This document shows, piece by piece, positions 35,605 through 47,000 of a DNA stretch of 64,000 nucleotides. A program made the translations under genes and the position numbers. Positions within the stretch are counted from its first letter, which is position 1. Every line of letters begins with the position of its first letter. Origin of the DNA: Archilochus colubris (taxonomy: Eukaryota > Chordata > Aves > Apodiformes > Trochilidae); assembly GCA_023079485.1 (NCBI GenBank), contig CM041083.1:173159480-173223479 (forward strand). Direction: 5' to 3'. Below the pieces are notes generated by a model. The model saw only the letters and a list, made by a program, of their open reading frames with translations. It was not told where the DNA came from and searched no databases.

Positions 35605-35865
35605 TTCCTCTGCTCCCAGATCTTCTCTTTTCTGGACTGAAGTATTCTAGGGCATTCAGTTGTTCCTTGTCTACAAACCACTCCATACCTTTGATTCTCC
35701 TTGCCACATTTCTTTGAACCTCCTCTCCACTTTTCTTTGAACCTCCTCCAGTTTCCACTGTATCTTTTTTAAGATGTGGGGGTGGAAGAACAACCAGGGC
35801 TGTACAAAGTGTACCTGATGTAAGCCCATCATGGCTTTATATGATGGGAAATGATGCTGAGATAG
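35605..35865 (-). mobile_element. Very old CR1/L3-like relic, antisense
   Basis: The + strand wording TTCTCTTTTCTGGACTGAAG, GATTCTCCTTGCCACATTTC, CTCCAGTTTCCACTGTATC, TTTTTAAGATGTGGGGG, AGGGCTGTACAAAGTG and TCATGGCTTTATATGATGGG follows, in order, the antisense pattern of ancient CR1/L3 LINEs ('CAACTGTACACAGTATTC..'). A 22-23 bp block (CTTTGAACCTCCTC at its core) is tandemly duplicated at 35704-35748. The 3' and 5' ends are not recognisable. Confidence 0.6.
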
Positions 35866-36105
35866 CTTTTGGCTCAGCCTCTTCAATGTGAATGCAGAAA
35901 CAGACAAAGGAGCTGTGGTGAGGACAGACCTGGGAAAGAGCAAAGTGCTTCCCAGCAGTGTGGGAGCCATGTACCTCAGAGGCCCCATTAACCTGATGGG
36001 CACAGCTACCACAGACTGGTCCTGGAGGAGAAAAAGGAGGAGAGGGCAATGATGAGGTGTCTGTTCCTACACCACTGAACAAGCTAAGAGCTCCCCAGCC
36101 TGCAA

Positions 36106-36314
36106 GAAAAGGCCTTTTAATAGTGAGCGTGACAGAGCATTGGAACAGGCTGCCCAGGCAGGTTGTGAAGTCTCCTTCACTGCAGACATTCAAAACCCAC
36201 CAGGACGTGCTCCTGTGTGACCCACTGTAGACAGCCCTGCTCTGGCACAGTGGTTGGATTCAATGATCTTTTGAGGTCCCTTCCAACTCCTAACATTCTG
36301 TGATTCTGTGAAGC
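36106..36314 (+). mobile_element. CR1 LINE 3' tail fragment
   Basis: This sense CR1 tail shows GTGACAGAGCATTGGAACAG (EHWNRLPRQV region), GAAGTCTCCTTCACTGCAG, GACGTGCTCCTGTGTGACC, GTTGGATTCAATGATC, GAGGTCCCTTCCAACTCC and two octamers (ATTCTGTG). It is the same tail type as 28619-28762 and 60373-60821. Confidence 0.92.
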
Positions 36315-36598
36315 TGTGATGGGCAGCTCTCCGGCAATGGATGAGTGCAAGAGCAACGAAGATGGGACACAGAACAGGCTGTTTGCCAATGGGCAGGGGC
36401 AAGAACATGGCTGGTTTGATAAAAGCAACAGACTTTGAAAGGGAAAAGACCTCAGAGATGTCTGGAGGCAATAGGGGCTCACTGCTTGTAAAGTGGGTGG
36501 TCTGTTAGGGTCTGGTGCTGGAGCCTAAGAAAGGGACGTTTATACAGCCCACCCAGGAAACAAACCTCCTGCTGGAATTACATCTTTTGCAGTAAATG

Positions 36599-36728
36599 GA
36601 AAACCAAACCCAAAGCAAACAAACAAACGAACAAAGAACAATCAAACAAACAAGCAAACAAACAAAAACAAAAAAACCCCAAACCAAACCAACCAAACAA
36701 ACAAAAAACAAAAAAAAAGGAAAAAAAA
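36599..36728. repeat. AAAC-rich low-complexity tract
   Basis: About 130 bp of A with regularly spaced C (AAAC, AACC), imperfect in unit length. On the minus strand it reads TTTG/TTGG, like the tract at 28251-28358. Confidence 0.92.
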
Positions 36729-39726
36729 TGGTAAAAGAAATAGATGCAGACCAGGTGCCAATTACCAGGGACTCCATTGCCAGTCAGAGTGTCCATACTC
36801 TGTGTGTACAAGCAGAACTGAAGATCGTCTCTGGAAATCTGTTTTGTTTGTGGTGTCTGTGCTATCAGCAGCAACTTCTCTATCAGATAAAGAAAGAAAA
36901 TCGTATTTTAACCTAATTTGTCCCCCTGAGCACGTTGAAACACATGTTGAAGAGCTAAAAGTCATTCATCCATTGGATGCAAAGTCTTGGTAGTCACCTA
37001 TGAAAAAATCCAATTAGAGGCTACCTCATTTCAAAACTAGGAAAGTTTTTAAGAATGGACACTAAATATTTGTTTTGAGGTTCAGAGCCCTCAGGACACC
37101 AGGTCTCAGCTGCTGCTGCTCCAGCTGGGTCATCTCTGACTTCAGCAAAGGTACACAGACATACTCCAACCAGGGGGATGCCCCCCTTCCCCCCAGCTCA
37201 TTCAGGCTGCATTTACTTCATAGGTATATGGTTTGCCAAGGGCTCTGTGTTTGTAGCTCAGTTTATCAAAAGCAGAGCCAATGCTGGCAGTTGTAAGGGT
37301 GGGGCCGCATGCTGAAATTTTAGTGCTTACAATTTCTGTTTCAGATTAAAAAGAGATTCATTTCTGCTTTTCTGTGTTTTGTTCTGCAGATGGCAGGTAG
37401 CTCTTATTTACTTGAAGATGTTTTTTACATCTTCTGTGTGAGTACTTGGAACAGTGCAGGCTGCGTGAAGGAGAAGTGGGAAGAGTTAATCCAAGCAGGA
37501 GAAGTTTTGACTGCAGCTGTGTGAAAAATGGGCCAGAAAGTGTTTTATACATTTATCTTTGTTTCAACAAAGACTATTTCTTTTTCATATTTCAAGTGCA
37601 TGAGAGGGGGTATTCAACCTGAAATGGTTTATTTAATCCAAAATAGAACATCTTGGTTTTGGCCTGCTTAATCCTAATAAAAGAAATAAATAAGAAGAGT
37701 CAGTCTCTAACTGAAAACATCTTTTAAACACCAGTTTGAGAGCATTTCAGTTTGAGAATGGTGAAAGAATACGTCTAAGCTGTAAAAAAAGAATAAATTA
37801 TTATTTCTAGCCAAAAAGAAAAAAAAAATTTCGTTTAAAAATAAGAAAAATCTGTTGGGAGAGAGAGGAAGAAAGAAGTCCACTTTCTTATGCTTGCAGT
37901 TATGTCAGTGACAAGTCTAGCAAGCATGACCCCATCATCCCCCATGGAAGATCCAGAGATGCCCTCAGTGAGATAGCCTCCTTGGCCCTGTAACATGCAA
38001 CTCAGAAAAATTTGGTGTTCTTGAAGAGCTGGGGCCTGTCCCTCCTTGTCTGGTGCCCCCTGATGCTTGACCTGGCTGCTCTGTGGGTGGCTTTGTGGTA
38101 CCATGGTGCTCACAGCAGTGACAGAAGCTACCCAGGATCTCTTCCACGAGTCCTTGGTTTGGATAACCCTGCCCTACATCATCTCGGTGGTTTTCCAGCC
38201 AGGAATAAAACTCTCACCCAGGAAGATCTGCTGGGCTTGGCTGCTCGGTGGCTGAGCAGGGCCACACATTCTGTGCACGCTCTGCTGCCATGAGAAGCAG
38301 CATCAGCCCAGTGCAGGCACTGAGGCTTGGGCAGCTGAGCTGCCTTGGACAATTATTGCAGCCTGGAAGCCAGATGAAATCTTGATTGAATCTAGCTCAT
38401 AAAGAGTAACTCACTGAAAACTCCTTGAGTTACTTGCACACATTTTTCTAATAAATAAGCCATGCAAACACTTAACCCTATTATTGCTTCTTAGGAAGAA
38501 CATATTAATAGTTTACCCCTAATCGTACAATGATTCAGAGGTTATCTGTTGTGCATTAAAATTGATAGTGAACAATTTAATATAAAATAGATAAGCACAG
38601 GAGACCAAATATGGCAGGTGAGAATGGGAACAATGCAGCAATAAACTTTCTGATTAAACATTTGGACTGGGTAAACAAGCATTTTTCTCCAAAAGCAGCC
38701 TTGAGGAAACCCACAGGTGTCTCTGCTTTTACAGGCATGTTCCTGTTAGGAAGCAGATCCAGTCCCTGGGAGCTCACAGAAACCTGCTGGCTTTGCTGGC
38801 ACCTTGAGTGTTGCAGCAGCTCTCTCTGCTGGGCACCTTGGACCCTCTGCTCCAAACCTCAGGGAACAGTTTGATTAAGTGTTCTGGAATAAAGCAGCTC
38901 CAGATTTTTAAAATTAATTTCCTTTCGAAGGTTAACCTACGGCAGGCTTGTCTCTCTAGCTCAGAGGAGAAACTTCCTTTTAACATCAGAATTTGCATGC
39001 GACATGGAAAATCTTTGTTCTTCAGCTGTTTCCACAGAAAAAGCAGTAATGCAGACTTGTGCCCCAAGTTTCCTGCTGGTTGTGGGCCCTGCCAATGTGC
39101 GGGATGTGTCCATGAGCTGGTAGAAAGTGCAAACAAAAAACTGCCTAAGAGCTTGGCCACCACTGGCAGGAAGCAAGGAAGCAAGTTGGGTGCTCATTTG
39201 CCGTTCACAGGAGATGAAAAATGCCTCCATTTTTTCATCCCTTTGCTGTCTTCTCACTTTGCCACTCAGCGTGTTTTCCTTTAAACTCCCTCCCATTTTT
39301 CCCCCTTCCATTACAAACTACCATCTATTAAAGCCTTTTCCCTGTTTCACTTTCCCACTCCCTGTGTACAGAGTGGCTTCTCCTCTCCTCATGCATGCAG
39401 AGGTACTGAGGGGCTTTCCGCTGGATGCTCTGCCTGGCACCAGGCGAGTGGGGAAGACAGGGAGCAGAGGCACCACCACCCAAAACCCAGCCCTACTTGT
39501 GGCTTCCACAGGAAGGTTTCCACAGTAGCAGGGTTGGGGAGAAGACAGGCAAGCAGCTGGTTTTACAGATCCCAGATGCCTGTGTAAGTGTTGCGTGTTT
39601 GTTGCTGGGCACGAAGCACAGGGAGTCCTGGAGTCACGCACTTCCCTTCTCCCGCTCTCTCGTCGTTTATCTTCTGTCTTCCCAATTTAGGAGACACTGG
39701 CTTAGGATCATCTCCCTCAGCTTAAC

Positions 39727-39753
39727 AAAAAAAAAAAAAAAAAGAAAAAAAAA
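39727..39753. repeat. Poly-A run
   Basis: Seventeen A, one G, then nine A. No retrogene body can be recognised upstream. Confidence 0.9.
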
Positions 39754-39800
39754 TTTGTTCTGGCTTTTGAGGCATGCAATGTAGTGTGGGAGCAGCAAAC

Positions 39801-39880
39801 CCTTGGCGCGGCGGTCGCAGAAAGCGGAGCCGTTTGCTGAGTCAGGCCCTTGATGAGCTGGCAGCGCCGCATCGGCCGTC
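39801..39880. promoter_or_regulatory. CpG cluster with MARE/AP-1-like site
   Basis: I count ten CpG dinucleotides in 80 bp, far above the rest of the window. TGCTGAGTCA at 39835-39844 matches the TPA-type Maf recognition element half (TGCTGAGTCAGCA) and contains a perfect AP-1 core TGAGTCA. The cluster is far too short for a CpG-island promoter by usual length criteria. It could be an enhancer core protected from methylation decay. Confidence 0.35.
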
Positions 39881-41170
39881 TGGTATTCATTGTCATCAAC
39901 TTGCAGCCTCAGCTTCCTACATCATCTCTTAATCCTCTGAAAGATGTGTTTCTCTGACTCAGAGCTGAAAGAGCTCTTGCTCCCAGGGTGCCTTTCCCTG
40001 GAGTCACAAAGCACCGGGCTGACCTGGCCCATGGTGCTGCTGGGTGATGTCTGTCTGTCCTGTGCTTGGACCATCCACCACTGAGCTTCTTCTGGGTGGC
40101 AGGCAGATGTCTGCAGCTCATACTCGTCCCTGTGGTTGGAAAGCTTCTCCTGCCAGCTAAAGTATATTTGCCTGTGCTCTCATTCTGCTCTTTCCATTAT
40201 ATTCAGGGTGGCAGGGAGGGGTCCTCTTTTTCTACCATCCCATCCCCACCAGCCTTGCCTTCTCTAGACTAAAACAATTTTTTCTTGACCTTGCTTTTCT
40301 CTTGGGCTTTCTCTGCTTGCTCAAGATCTACTGTGCTACAAAACACGGTTTCCCCTTTGACAATAAACATTTCTCGGGGAGCCAGGAGATTTCATAGCAG
40401 GTGGTAAAAAACCTTCACACTCAAGCCAGATGGAGCTTTCTTGTTACAAAAAGTTGCTGTTTGCCTCCATGTTCTTGGCCTGGCCTATAAATTTGGGCCT
40501 TTGTTGCATGCACAAAAATAAATTAATGGAACTGGCACTAACTAGCATGAGAAAAAAAAAAGGCAAGGAGTTCTTGAGAAAAGATTTTTTTAAATCAGTA
40601 TAATATCCTGCTCATTTTTAAGGTCTGCAAGGTCTTAATATAACAGAATTTTATATGACAGACTTTCAGTTAATATAAATAGGTCCAGCTCTCTGCTTGA
40701 GTTATAGTGAACTACATCAGTGGAAAATTTGTCCCTGTTCTGACATTTGGGGGCTTTAGAGTAAGAGTATCCAGTTTAAAAATCATTCTTGCTTGACTTG
40801 GTGTTTTTTTTCAATTAATGTTAATGTCCCAAGAAACATAACTAAAAGAGAGCAGACAATTTTTTTTGTTTTGTCTTGTTTTTTGTTTGCTTGGTTGCTG
40901 GTGTGTTAAACTGAGCTTTTAACATCCCTAATTATCACATATTCACTGCAACCAAATGAAGAGCATTACTGCTTATACAGATCCCTCTGTACATGGAGGA
41001 AAGAAAAGCCTCTTTAAAACGGAGAAGGCAAGTTAAGAGCCCTCAAGATGGATGAGAGTTTTAGGAGAATTGTAATGTTTGAAGCATATAACTTTAAAGT
41101 TTTAAAACTGACTGGGCAGAATTTAGGTGGGGAACTGGTGGAGACAGTAGGAAAATGTCCTCATCGTCAT

Positions 41171-41190
41171 GGACATGTTTAAACATGTCT
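41171..41190. promoter_or_regulatory. p53-family response element (perfect match)
   Basis: GGACATGTTT AAACATGTCT consists of two RRRCWWGYYY half-sites with no spacer, matching the published p53/p63/p73 consensus at all 20 positions. Both half-sites have the CATG core seen in strong natural sites. The central 18 bp are a perfect palindrome. It lies in unique sequence with no recognised transposon around it. Sequence match is certain; binding is not shown. Confidence 0.6.
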
Positions 41191-42177
41191 TCTGCTACTG
41201 GGTCTCTTGCTTCTCCTATAATCATTGGAGTTAAAGATTATTCTGAAGAGAGGAAAAAAAATTAAGGTTCGTTTAAATAATATATGGATAAATAAATGGT
41301 ATTACTTCCCCCATTTCCAGAAGTGTGCTTTTTAACCAGGGTATTACTACTGTACTCTTTGCTGATCCTAATTTAACCATACACAAAGTAGAAATAATGC
41401 TATTTGCATGTCCAGGCTTGCACAGCAGTAGAAATATTCTACGAACATTAGCTACAAAAATTACAATGGGGTCATTTTTATTGCTAATTAAATAATCACT
41501 TTATGCAACAAGCAGTATAAAATTGCATCAAGTATAAAATATGTTTAGCAAAAGCTGTTGCTACATTTAATAAACAGTTTTGTTCCAGATCTTTTCCATT
41601 GAACTAGAATTAATTTTAAGTTCTTTAAGTCCTTTCCCTGTATTGTCTCACAGTACAATGCAGCAGTTAATTAGTGATACAGTTGACTGCTTTTATTGTA
41701 CAGTAACTTAAAAGAGTTTTGGAACTGTAAAGTAGAAAAGTTCTATATATATGTAGAACTTCTATATAATTGAGATGATAGCATTTAAACAGCAAGAAAA
41801 TCAATTAGAAATACATACTGATGAGAGTAATTTCCAGCCATGTCTCAGTATTTTTTCTTTTTCTAAGTAGGAGCACACAACAAAGCTGTTCATTGCTTTT
41901 CTTTCTCCCACCCTGTTTGTATAAACTGTTGTGTGAAATCCTGCTCTGAAATTCTCCTTTTCCCGTGGCGTTTCAATGAGAGTAATTGATCTCCTGGCCT
42001 TCTCCAAGGGGGACTGTGCTAGCAAAGCAGGCCCTCCTCATGTTATTTCAGGAGAATTATTTATGGGAAAAGAGCTAAGGAAATAGGGTTATTACTAAGG
42101 ACTTGGGAATGGAGGAAGATGAACAGAACTAAAGGTTGTAAATTAGATAAAGAATGGGACTGAAGGAAAAAAAAACA

Positions 42178-42262
42178 CAGCGAGTCACGGGATCCAGTTC
42201 TGCTCTTGCTTCACACCAGTTTTCTGACACTGACCTAAACACTTCTACGGAGCTATGAGGCG
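42178..42262. repeat. Possible ancient amniote repeat relic
   Basis: CAGTTCTGCTCTTGCTTCAC, followed by ACACCAGTTTTCTGACACTG and CTACGGAGCTAT, follows the order of the 'CTGATTCTGCTCTCACTTACACCAGTTTTAC' type repeat I recall from sauropsid genomes. Strongly diverged; family not named. Confidence 0.35.
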
Positions 42263-42450
42263 AGCTTCAGAGTTTGTGTTGTAATAATAGGTCTGAGAAA
42301 AAAAAAAAAAAGATCTGGGAAAAAAAAAATGAATTGTGAAATACATGTATATCCCAGGACAGATCTCCAGCTGAGGGTAAATGACACAAATCTCAGAGTT
42401 CAGCAGAGCTGATGTGATTTAGGCTTTTGAAGGGTCTGGTGTGTTTCTTG

Positions 42451-42484
42451 GTTTTTTCTTTTTTCTTTTTCTTTTTTTTTTTTT
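42451..42484. repeat. T-rich tract
   Basis: Short T-rich low-complexity tract broken by single C residues; no element attached. Confidence 0.85.
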
Positions 42485-43852
42485 AATTATGAAAAATTGA
42501 TAATTATGCAAACTGTTACTAAACTTGATTCGTTATTTTGTGTATGGATTGTTCTTTTTTCGGGGGTAATATACTGTGTATGTTCAGCTCAACCCAATAC
42601 ACAAATATTCATCAGAGTTTCTCAATTTGCTGGACTTACACTGACAGAAAATGAACACAAATCTCAGTTCAATGTTCAGATTCTTTAAAATAAATCACTG
42701 AATTGCAGTCTTGGTATCTTGCCTATTTGACTTACTGTGCAGCAGATGCCCTAATTGAGCAAAGTGGCTTTTTCAGCCTGACATCCTTCTTTGTCTTGTG
42801 GGCAGGACAGATGAACAGCTGGACAGATACAGAGCAGAGGTGAAATACTGGAAGTTACAGCTACGTTCATGTCACTCTGTTCTTGATTGCTCTGGAAAAC
42901 TGCTGTAAATTGCTGTATCTTTTATAAATCATCCAAATGATCATTGAATGGAAAACTTCAAGAACAAGTAAGCCAGCCAAAAATTAATGATGAAGCATAA
43001 TGAACTGCTGTTTACCTGAGTGATTGATACTTTATTCTGAAGCATCCTATCTGTTCAAATACTTGGCTCCATCATGTCTCAGGGATTTCTTTCAATGACT
43101 TGAATCTCTTCTTGGCTTAATAATTTTTGCTTCCTGTAACATTTTAGGTAAATGAGATTGTATGGAGAGAAAAACGGAGCTAACACCATTCCAGTGGAGA
43201 ATTTCTTGGCTCTACAGCTTGTCTTTTCTCACTTCAGAGACTCTCCAAGTAACAGAACATATAATATAGCCTTTTAATGTGCGCATTGTTTCCAGCCTTC
43301 ATTCTAATGGCAATGCTGTAAATTGAACTAACTGTTTGGTCATGTTTTAATAATTAACACTTTAACACAAAAGAGTCTTTTTTGGTATCCTGTCATTGAG
43401 TGAAGTTTCATAGGTGATTTAAAAAGTCTGTTTTGTCAATCTGCTCTGTAGTTACAAGGAAAGAGGTTTCAAAATTAAACCTAATGGGCCATATTTTTTC
43501 TAAAAGGGCCTCAGTCCAGACTTAATTTGTGCCTATAATACTGTGGTGTGATATTTGTGATTTTACTGCCTCTCTTTAGTAACAGCTCCTCAACAGTTTC
43601 TGTTCCTCGTTGTAGCTGGAGGAAAAGCTTTGCCTCAAGTCATGTTCCTGGTGCTTGAGGCCCAGCCCCTACTGCCAGGTGGGATATCTGCTTAGGGTAT
43701 GGACAGTGATCCCTCCTCCCCCGCCCGTGCCCCCTCCTGTTTTAATGGAAAACGTTTTGGTTTGGTAGATTTGCCAGATGTTTGGGGCCAAAGAGTAGGT
43801 TCACCAAGGTGTGACCTGATCCACTGGCCAGAAATGGCATTTCCCATTGTAT

Positions 43853-44032
43853 GATGGAGGTGGTGAGACACTGGTTCAGGTTGCCCAGGGAAGTTGTGGC
43901 TGCCCCCTCCCTGGAAGTGTTCAAGGCCAGGTTGGATGGGACCTTGAGCAGCCTGGTCTGGTGGGAGGTGTCCCTGCCCGTGGCAGGGGGTTTTGAAAGG
44001 TGATCTTTGAGATCCTAACCATTCTGATTCTA
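43853..44032 (+). mobile_element. CR1 LINE 3' tail fragment
   Basis: A sense CR1 tail: GGTGAGACACTGGTTCAGG, TTGCCCAGGGAAGTTGTGG, CTGGAAGTGTTCAAGGCCAG, TTGGATGGGACCTTGAGCA, GCCTGGTCTGGTGGGAGG, ending at TGAGATCCTAACC and a single ATTCTGATTC. The 'ACCTTGAGCAGCCTGGTCT' wording marks a subfamily seen elsewhere in the window only at 29.9 kb, in degraded form. Confidence 0.92.
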
Positions 44033-47000
44033 CAACCAGGACATGTTTAACAAAGAGAATGCCAGAGTTTCCTTGCAGGAGGTTTTGGAATAGCAAAGTG
44101 GTTCATTCTCTGAAGTTGTTCAGCAGTGTATCTAAAGGTACATTCACATCACTGCAAGTCTGGAATATATCTGAAGTTAAGGGGGCTCTTCTCCTTATCT
44201 TCATATCCATAATCGGGTAAGGGAAAGCATGCTCCAACACTTATTTGCTCCCTGGAAAGTGAGACAATCTACTGTGTAAAGAGACAGGTTCCCTTTCCAA
44301 CATAAACACCTGCCATAGGAGGTGTAGATACACCTCATACTTGCTTCTGCAATTGAAGTGACATTTCTTTCCTTTTTGTGTGACTATGGGGCATTAAAAA
44401 ATGCAGCATCTGCTATGGTTTTCCATTACCAGCTTCTGTGTCCCTTCCTCTTCCCTGTTTTATTACTCCAGAGCTACAGGAGACCCCTCAGGGTAGGTAG
44501 GTTTATGCTCCACAGTCAAACATTCAGCAGAGAAAGATACGTTGGCTGCTCTTGGAGGAGGCACTGTGGTGATGCAAGTGGTCTAGCAGAGTGCCAATGG
44601 GTGGGGAAATCAGCTTGTGAAAGGCTCTTTGCTTCTGCTTCAGGTGGGTTATGGTTGTAGCCAAGCCACTTGTCCTGACAAATCCCAGGACTGTCCCGAC
44701 AAAATGGAGCTGGTGACTCAGATGAAATAGGCAATTTAGTTGACAAAATAGGGGATAAAATGAAATCCTGCCCAGGAGACTGATATGCTGCTTACTGGTA
44801 TACTACCAGAGAGTTCACAGAGATTTAATCCAGAAGAAAACTATCTACAGGGACCACACCCACAATACGAACCTAAATTGCCAAATTACCCACTCTCCTT
44901 ATGAAATAAATACATAACCACAATGCCGCAATGAAATGGAAAAAGCAATTTTTGCCCAGAGAATATTGTTCCTAAAGGCCCACAGGGCAAAGCTCAGAGC
45001 CCACCACACCCAAAAGTCAGGACAAGAGCAAGAAATGAAATGCCAGAAAAATAATGCAATCTTGTAAAAAAAAAAAACAAAAAACAAACCAAACAAAAAA
45101 CCCAAATAAACAAACCCCAACGCACACACACATACAAATTACTTCTCTCCTTCCCACCCTTGCTCACTTCCTTCTGTTTCTCATCCTAAGCATATTTCCA
45201 GAGAGCTGCTTAGCTGTATGGAATTTGTGAAGAGAAATCCAGATCCTGGGCATGTACAGCACCCCTGCTTGTCAAAACTAGTCCTGATCCCTTAGCAAGT
45301 AGCTCAGGACCCAGCACAAAGCCAGTACTCAGGGTACGGAGTGTTTTGATGGAGTAGCCTAGACCAGCACACTTTGTTCAGCTCAAACTGTAGCAAAAAA
45401 ATCTGCTCTCATCTAATCCTCTTGCATTGCATCTTGCTAATCACTCGTTCTTGCTGATGTATTTCTCTTCCAATCACAGAATACACAGTCTAAATGTAGA
45501 TTTTTTGGGGTATTTTCCAGATAGCCAGGATTGTTCTTAATCCGAGATTATGTTTCTGCTGGTTTTAATACACAGACAGTCGAAATACTCTTGATAGTTG
45601 GGACTTCTAGAGGTGTTCTCCACTGGCCTATTTCTGCTCTTGTTAAGATGAGCAATGAAATTCTCATCATATTAAGAAGGAGTGGAGTTGAGACAGCAAT
45701 GAAACCTACTGGAAATCTCGTTTTTTTGTGTTGGCAACTTTTTTTTATTGGCTTTTCTTCATAACCTGAAATAAAGCTGACACTGCTTTCCCTCTCTTTC
45801 TACTTTTTCCTACCCAGTCATGAGGGTAGAATGGGTCTGTCACTGTTCCAGTATACTTCAGTGCCACACCTATGCAACTGTCCCTTTGCCATCCCATTTT
45901 TAGTGCGTTTGTGCCCTTAATTTGGAGGTTGTTATAAAACCAGACCACCCTGTTTGGTTTTTTTTTAATATTTTTTCAGGAGATCGCACTCTCTGTAAAG
46001 GCAGGGAACAAAGGTGAATAGGCCTGCTTGGGTCATTTTGCTAGGGGCCATTGACTGAGGAAGTTTGTGAGCAATGATGGCACTGAAGGTAGCACAGTCA
46101 GGGCTAATGCTGAATGGGCTGGGCAGGAGGATCCAGGAATCCCCCTGAAGGTGCTGAGACATGGAGGGGTGTGTTGGTGGAACATTGCTTAATGCCCTAT
46201 ACCAGGAAGAACAAGGCACCAGGGCTGTCCTATCTGTGTTGTACTGAACACAGCCTTCTCCAAGGTGAGTTAGTTTAGGAGGAGGGAGGACACCTGACTG
46301 ATACCCCTCCTCAAAACCAAAATGTTTTCCTCTGGCCTCCATTCCAGTGAAGAGTGGCATCCTCCAGAGCAACAGCACAGTCATAATAATGAATGAGGCT
46401 CCAGAGTCTCAAGTTCTGCTCCTGCCTGGCCAGTGTCCCATCCCTGTGATCCCTGGGTAGTAAAAATCATGAGTCAGCTCCCCCTCCCTCCCCAGCAGCC
46501 TGCTCGAGTGCAGTCAGGTCATGTTTTCAAGCTTTCCTCTGCAAACAGGAGGGATGGAAACTTCTGCAGGAATGAAAGTTGAGGTTTGTGTTCAGTCTCT
46601 TCGTTCCAAGCTGGGACTTGAATACCAGCTTTACGTTTGGGAAATGCTGGCAGTGATGGGGAGTGTTTTTATGCTGGTTTTTGTGGGGATGGAGGCCAAG
46701 CTACACCCCAGGATCTGAACACTTGTGGGTTTGAAATGCAGCCTCCCACTTTTGAGGCTCTTTCTACTCTAAAATATGTTTTGAAAATAAAAAAATAGTA
46801 TAAAGTGTATCTAAATGATAGAGCACAGTGCCATGACAGACAGTTAAAACCTGCTCAGGACTTTTTAGCATACCTCAAAAACTGTAAGATGGGAAGTAGG
46901 TTTTCTTGAAAAACTACAAGATGCTCCTCTCTCTTACCCCAGATAATTACACCAAGTAAAAAAAATAAAACTAAATACAGAAAACAAGCTGGTCTGGGGA

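Larger units (their letters stand above)
36729..43852. other. Long unique stretch with candidate regulatory sites
   Basis: About 7 kb with no young transposon and no supported gene. Open frames up to 158 codons (38808-39284) lack domains. It holds a CpG cluster with a MARE/AP-1-like site (39801-39880), a p53-family element (41171-41190) and a possible old repeat relic (42178-42262). From 40.5 to 43.5 kb the sequence is AT-rich with many TAAT cores and could include conserved enhancers, but that needs alignment. Confidence 0.5.

Noticed and set aside
38808..39284. 158-codon plus-strand and 136-codon minus-strand overlapping frames
   Set aside because: Both are open over the same moderately GC-rich sequence with no domain; likely chance.
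41739..41760. AGTTCTA / TAGAACT inverted repeat around a TA-rich loop
   Set aside because: Seven-base arms around an eight-base AT-rich loop are expected by chance in this AT-rich stretch.
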